From: Flavobacteriaceae bacterium
GTDB taxonomy: Bacteria > Bacteroidota > Bacteroidia > Flavobacteriales > Flavobacteriaceae
NCBI GenBank assembly: GCA_002707025.1
Contig: PALG01000033.1
Location: 124,001-188,000, forward strand
Length of the DNA stretch: 64,000 nt
Direction: 5' to 3'
Made by a program: the position numbers and the translations under genes. The stretch's first letter is position 1. The number at the start of each line of letters is the position of its first letter. Of the stretch, positions 60,257-64,000 are shown one piece after another. Below the pieces are notes generated by a model. The model searched no databases and was not told the origin of the DNA. It was given only the letters and a program-made list of their open reading frames with translations.

Positions 60257-61521
60257 GATTCGGTTTTTTCGAGGTCGAATACCTTATTGATCAATTCAAT
60301 GCTGTGATCGGTAGATCCGTTAGCATTTTTCAAGTGATTGACCACTTGGGTCGTAATTTTTTGAATAAGCCTATTGGCTAAAATTTCAGCATGTTCTTCG
60401 TTAAAGTCAGTAACTTTTTTCTTCTGAAAATCGATTTCCCCAGCTTTAATTTCTGAAAGCTTTTCTTTTAAGGCTTTCACCGTAGGAATGAATTGACGAT
60501 GGGAAGCCCATGTAGTAAACTCGGCTTTCACCTCTTCAATGATTTTTTTGGCTAGCGGAAGCTGCTCTTGGCGTTGTGCAAGCGTTTGATTGGTCATTTT
60601 GGAAAGCTCGTCCAAATGCACAAGTGTAACCAATGGATTTTCAGTTACGTCTTCAGAAACATTTTTCGGAATGGAAAGATCCAGAATAAGCAACGGTTTC
60701 TTTAAATATAAAAGCTCTTTCGTAATGGTTGCTCTTTGGGCTCCCGTAGCGACAACTAGCACATCGGTTTGGGCAATTTCACATTGGATATCGGAGTAAT
60801 CCTTCACCAACAAGTTGAATTTCCCAGCAACTTCTTCTGCCTTTACCTTGGTCCTATTAATTAAAGTAATGTGTTTGTTTTGGGTGTGCTTGATAAGGTT
60901 TTCACAAGTATTCCTTCCTATTTTGCCCACGCCAAACAATAAGATGTTCTTTTCAGAAACATAAGGTACGCGTGCCATGATATACTGAACGGCCGCAAAG
61001 CTTACCGAGGTAGCTCCCGATGAAATTCCCGTTTCATTCTTAATACGTTTGCTGGCTTGAATTACCGCATTGGCGAGACGCTCCATATAGGCATTGAGCA
61101 TGCCTATGTTTTTGGACTGCCGGAAGCTATTTCGCAACTGACTAATAATTTCGAAATCCCCTAAAATCTGACTGTCAAGTCCGGTCCCTACCCTAAAAAG
61201 ATGGGAAACCGCTTCCGCTTCCTCATACACATAGGATACTTTTTTAAATTCCTCAACTGTACCTTGGGTATGGTCACATAGTAATTGAATTAATTGATGG
61301 GCACTAGGGGCGAATCCATAAATTTCCGTGCGGTTGCAAGTAGAAATAATACTTACCGAAGAAAAGCCTTTTTTTTGGGCATCTTCCAATAAATCCTTTT
61401 GAACATCGCCCGATACGCTAAAATGTCCACGGGTTTCGGCATCAGCTTTCACATAACTAAGGCCAATGACAAAGAAATTTTCTTTAGAAGCTTGGGTAAA
61501 ATGTGGTTTTTGGTTTTTCAT
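60253..61521 (-). CDS. hemA: Glutamyl-tRNA reductase
   Basis: It reduces glutamyl-tRNA to glutamate-1-semialdehyde, the first committed step of the C5 haem route. It is 422 residues. Catalytic Cys62 lies in SIISTCNRTEIYGF; the NADPH domain has ILLFGVGKIGRNTCENL. The C-terminal dimerisation helix is present. It heads the operon from a perfect -7 element 15 bases before the ATG, and diverges from the AraC-type regulator. Confidence 0.97.
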   Translation of the reverse strand: MKNQKPHFTQASKENFFVIGLSYVKADAETRGHFSVSGDVQKDLLEDAQKKGFSSVSIISTCNRTEIYGFAPSAHQLIQLLCDHTQGTVEEFKKVSYVYEEAEAVSHLFRVGTGLDSQILGDFEIISQLRNSFRQSKNIGMLNAYMERLANAVIQASKRIKNETGISSGATSVSFAAVQYIMARVPYVSEKNILLFGVGKIGRNTCENLIKHTQNKHITLINRTKVKAEEVAGKFNLLVKDYSDIQCEIAQTDVLVVATGAQRATITKELLYLKKPLLILDLSIPKNVSEDVTENPLVTLVHLDELSKMTNQTLAQRQEQLPLAKKIIEEVKAEFTTWASHRQFIPTVKALKEKLSEIKAGEIDFQKKKVTDFNEEHAEILANRLIQKITTQVVNHLKNANGSTDHSIELINKVFDLEKTES

Positions 61522-61536
61522 TTGAATCTAGTGGTG

Positions 61537-61544
61537 CAAATGTA
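61537..61544 (-). promoter_or_regulatory. -7 element of the hemA operon
   Basis: Perfect TACATTTG on the minus strand, 15 bases before the hemA ATG. No GTAAC palindrome is present. Confidence 0.55.
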
Positions 61545-61714
61545 AAAGAACAGACAACACAAAAATAACGCTATCCGTATGAATTATATCGAAATGGGTA
61601 ATTTGAGCTCAAAGTATGACATTTATCAGTTTTTTTGCCCTATTTTCGATACCTTAGCAGTCAATTGACCCATCATTATTTGGAATAATTCTAAATAAAA
61701 TACGATTTATTATT

Positions 61715-62605
61715 TTGGAACCTAAAAAAAGTATCGCTCAAGGAATTTACGAAGAAGTGGTTGTCGACGAAGGTATTTTTGTACTGAAGTTTTTAAACGA
61801 TACTACTGAAAATCAAATTTTTAAACGGGAAATAAGCACCCAATTTATTCAATTTCATTTCTGCGGAAAGGGCTTGGTACAGTTTGAATTCAATCAAGGA
61901 AATTACCAGCTTCCGCTTCAGGAGGATCACTCGTTATTATTGTATAATCCGAAAATGGATTTGCCGTTATCGCTTTCGCTTCCCCCAAAAAGTTGGGTAA
62001 TTTCTATTTTATTGCCCATCAAGAACCTGCATCAGCTTTTTTCCAAAGAGGCCAATTATATCCCCTTCCTAAGTGAAGAAAACAAATCGCACAAATATTA
62101 TAAAGACGAATTAATTTCACCTTCGATGTCCATTGTACTGAGTCAGTTGCTACAATTTAACCTACATCCTGTTGTAAAACCATTGTATTTTAAAGCCAAG
62201 GTGTATGAACTCTTAAGTCTTTATTTTAATGTGCCACAGGATATGGACGTAGAGCAATGTCCCTATTTAAATGATGAAGAAAACATTCAAAAAATAAAAA
62301 AAGCCAAGGATATTATTATTGAGCGCATGGCCGAACCGCCTACGCTTCAAGAATTGGCTCAAGAGATTAACTTGCCCATTAACAAACTAAAGGAAGGTTT
62401 TAAGCAGGTATATGGAGATCCTGTCTTTAGCTTTTTGTTTGATTATAAAATGGAAGTGGCTCGCCAATTATTGGCAGGGGGCTCACTCAATGTAAACGAA
62501 GTAGGGTTAAGAGTAGGGTATAGTACCGCCAGTCATTTTATTGCGGCTTTTAAAAAGAAATATGGGGTCACCCCCAAAAAGTTTGTGATGAGTCTTTCTT
62601 CATAA
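61715..62605 (+). CDS. AraC-family transcription regulator
   Basis: A 296-residue protein with an N-terminal ligand-binding-like domain (about 1-180) and a C-terminal AraC DNA-binding domain (about 195-293) with two helix-turn-helix units (PTLQELAQEINLPINKLKEGF and LNVNEVGLRVGYSTASHFIAAF). The start is a TTG; no other initiation codon keeps the N-terminal domain. It stands between the divergent hemA operon and hemH, so it may regulate haem synthesis or iron uptake, as related regulators do near siderophore genes. Confidence 0.88.
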   Translation: MEPKKSIAQGIYEEVVVDEGIFVLKFLNDTTENQIFKREISTQFIQFHFCGKGLVQFEFNQGNYQLPLQEDHSLLLYNPKMDLPLSLSLPPKSWVISILLPIKNLHQLFSKEANYIPFLSEENKSHKYYKDELISPSMSIVLSQLLQFNLHPVVKPLYFKAKVYELLSLYFNVPQDMDVEQCPYLNDEENIQKIKKAKDIIIERMAEPPTLQELAQEINLPINKLKEGFKQVYGDPVFSFLFDYKMEVARQLLAGGSLNVNEVGLRVGYSTASHFIAAFKKKYGVTPKKFVMSLSS

Positions 62606-62669
62606 GAAAAGCCGATACAAAAATGATAAAGTTTGATGCTTTTTTAAGAATTACTAACCTAAGCCTTGT

Positions 62670-62677
62670 TAATTTTG
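62670..62677 (+). promoter_or_regulatory. -7 element of hemH
   Basis: Perfect TAATTTTG, 18 bases before the hemH ATG. Confidence 0.55.
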
Positions 62678-62695
62678 TAAGGCTAAAGAAAGACT

Positions 62696-63736
62696 ATGAA
62701 AAAAGGAGTACTACTTGTTAATTTGGGATCACCCGATAGTACCGATCCTAAGGATGTAAAAAAATACTTAGATGAATTTTTGATGGATCCCCGTGTGATC
62801 GATGTGCCCCGTTGGGCCCGTATTTTATTGGTTCGGGGCATTATTTTGAATACCCGCCCTAAAAAGTCTGCGGAAGCCTACCAGAAAATTTGGTGGGAAG
62901 AAGGTTCTCCTTTAATCGTTATTTCTGAAAGGTTACAGGCAAAAATTCAGCAACAGGTAACTATTCCAGTGGCGTTAGCCATGCGATATGGAAGCATGAC
63001 CTTGCAAAAAGGGTTGCAAGAACTGAAAGATCAAGGCGTGACCCATACCTTGGTTATTCCTTTATACCCTCAGTTTGCCATGGCAACTACCGAAACCATT
63101 AACGTTAAAGTTGCCGAGCTTCAAAAGCAGTTTTTCCCTAACATGGAAATTTCTTCCTTACCCGCATTCTATCATCGGGAGGATTATATCGATATTCTTT
63201 CGAAAAGCATTTCCGAAGCTTTGGAAGGAAAAGACATAGAGCACCTTTTGTTTAGTTATCATGGAGTGCCAGAGCGACACATCCGAAAGAGTGATATTAC
63301 GAATGGACATTGCAAAATAGACGGTCAATGTTGTAAGACGCCTTCGGAAGCGCATCAATTTTGCTACCGCCACCAATGTTTGGACACCACTCGACAGGTA
63401 GCGCAAAAATTACACTTGAAAGAAGGGACTTATTCTACTTCTTTTCAGTCGCGTTTAGGGTTCGATCCATGGTTGCAACCCTATACCGATAGAACGATAG
63501 AGCGTTATGGAAAACAAGGAATGAAGAAATTGGCAATCGTGACTCCCGCTTTTGTGAGTGATTGTTTAGAGACTTTGGAAGAAATAGCGATGGAGGGAGA
63601 GGAAATTTTTCACGAAGTAGGAGGAAAAGAGTTTACCACCATCCCTTGCCTTAACGATCGTGATGATTTTGCAAAATTACTATCCCAATGGATAGAAGAA
63701 TGGCAACTAAAAGACGTTAAAACTGCAATAGCCTAG
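62696..63736 (+). CDS. hemH: Ferrochelatase
   Basis: It inserts Fe(II) into protoporphyrin IX, ending haem synthesis. It is 346 residues. N-terminal VLLVNLGSPDSTDPKDVKKYL, SYHGVPERHI (active-site His) and VVTPAFVSDCLETLEE-like segment AIVTPAFVSDCLETLEEIA are conserved. A Cys cluster (NGHCKIDGQCCKTPSEAHQFCYRHQC) resembles the extra Cys loop of some bacterial ferrochelatases and could bind an Fe-S cluster. The MATE gene starts immediately after the stop. Confidence 0.96.
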   Translation: MKKGVLLVNLGSPDSTDPKDVKKYLDEFLMDPRVIDVPRWARILLVRGIILNTRPKKSAEAYQKIWWEEGSPLIVISERLQAKIQQQVTIPVALAMRYGSMTLQKGLQELKDQGVTHTLVIPLYPQFAMATTETINVKVAELQKQFFPNMEISSLPAFYHREDYIDILSKSISEALEGKDIEHLLFSYHGVPERHIRKSDITNGHCKIDGQCCKTPSEAHQFCYRHQCLDTTRQVAQKLHLKEGTYSTSFQSRLGFDPWLQPYTDRTIERYGKQGMKKLAIVTPAFVSDCLETLEEIAMEGEEIFHEVGGKEFTTIPCLNDRDDFAKLLSQWIEEWQLKDVKTAIA

Positions 63737-64000
63737 ATGGCAAACCAATCTGTAAAATTAGGGACCGAACCTATTAGCAAACTCTTGGTTCAACAAGCGG
63801 TACCTGCATCGATAGGAATTTTAGTCATGTCCCTAAACATGATTGTGGATACTATTTTTGTAGGACGTTGGTTGGGACCCTTGGCCATTTCAGCCATTAC
63901 GGTAGTGATTCCCGTAACTTTTTTTATTGGCGCTATCGGTTTGGCCGTAGGAATTGGTGGAAGCTCGGTATTGTCAAGAGCTTTGGGAGCCGAAAACCAT
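63737..64000 (+). CDS. MATE-family efflux transporter, 3'-truncated by window edge
   Basis: Only the first 88 residues are visible (MANQSVKLGTEPISKLLVQQ ...). Two membrane helices are seen (AVPASIGILVMSLNMIVDTIFVG and ISAITVVIPVTFFIGAIGLAVGIGGSSV), typical of the MATE fold. It begins directly after the hemH stop codon, so it is probably cotranscribed with it. The rest of the gene lies outside the window. Confidence 0.85.
   Translation, partial: MANQSVKLGTEPISKLLVQQAVPASIGILVMSLNMIVDTIFVGRWLGPLAISAITVVIPVTFFIGAIGLAVGIGGSSVLSRALGAENH

Noticed and set aside
1-64000. CRISPR arrays, insertion sequences, tRNA or rRNA genes
   Set aside because: No repeat-spacer pattern, transposase, terminal inverted repeats or RNA gene signatures were seen on reading both strands.

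Overview
The window is ordinary chromosomal DNA of a gliding, respiring member of the Bacteroidota, almost certainly a marine-type Flavobacteriaceae. The evidence is the Bacteroidota -7 promoter element (TAnnTTTG) in front of many genes, a gliding-motility lipoprotein (GldH), a subtilisin-like protease with a type IX secretion C-terminal tail, RicT, a HU/SPOR protein, and the very short spacing between promoters and start codons. The sequence is AT-rich. No tRNA, rRNA, insertion sequence or CRISPR array was seen. Both window ends cut genes (atpA at the left, a MATE exporter at the right).

Layout. 1-2.4 kb: end of an ATP synthase operon (atpA partial, atpG). 2.4-7.8 kb: a plus-strand run of lipoprotein, dut, sugar nucleotidyltransferase, TPR protein, DUF4292 lipoprotein and EnvC-like murein hydrolase activator. 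7.8-16.6 kb: a metal/efflux locus. A minus-strand operon (TolC-like, adaptor, RND pump, PII-like protein, DUF2892 membrane protein) is divergent from a small Cys-motif protein and a TonB-dependent receptor that carries the CxxxM and HxM residues of copper importer OprC. 16.6-32 kb: a sulfur-oxidation block, all on the minus strand. It holds two sulfide:quinone oxidoreductase-type flavoproteins, cytochrome bd oxidase (cydAB), three persulfide dioxygenase-rhodanese fusions, two Prx6-type peroxiredoxins, a periplasmic rhodanese, an HMA protein, a two-haem cytochrome c lipoprotein, a TPMT-family methyltransferase, a TauE/SafE exporter and a Crp/Fnr-family regulator. 32-47 kb: secreted protease, thioesterase, HU/SPOR protein, dprA, trpS, plsC, a sigma factor with a membrane/beta-barrel partner, recA, ricT, gldH and PBP1A. 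47-54 kb: scoAB, an unexplained small transcription unit, an ABC ATPase, an exonuclease, a serine hydrolase, ogt and a CNNM protein. 54-63.7 kb: a nearly complete haem pathway (hemA-C-D-E-x-y-F-B on the minus strand, hemH divergent), with an AraC-type regulator between the two arms.

How it fits together. The sulfur block can be read as one pathway: sulfide is oxidised by SQR into the quinone pool, sulfane sulfur is oxidised to sulfite by ETHE1-like dioxygenases and moved by rhodanese domains, sulfite leaves through TauE/SafE, and quinol is reoxidised by the bd oxidase, a type known to tolerate sulfide. The most striking sequence signal is regulatory. Seven promoters in this block carry a near-perfect palindrome GTAAC-N4-GTTAC, each centred exactly 36.5 bp upstream of the last base of the -7 element or its degenerate form. 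This is the geometry expected for class II activation by a Crp/Fnr protein, and such a protein is encoded at the upstream end of the block. The same architecture occurs on both sides of the divergent copper/RND promoter, where one box is instead a perfect TGTGA-N6-TCACA. A sub-segment (about 16.7-23 kb) looks more AT-rich than its flanks and holds second copies of proteins encoded again at 23-31 kb, which suggests a later-acquired copy of part of the regulon.
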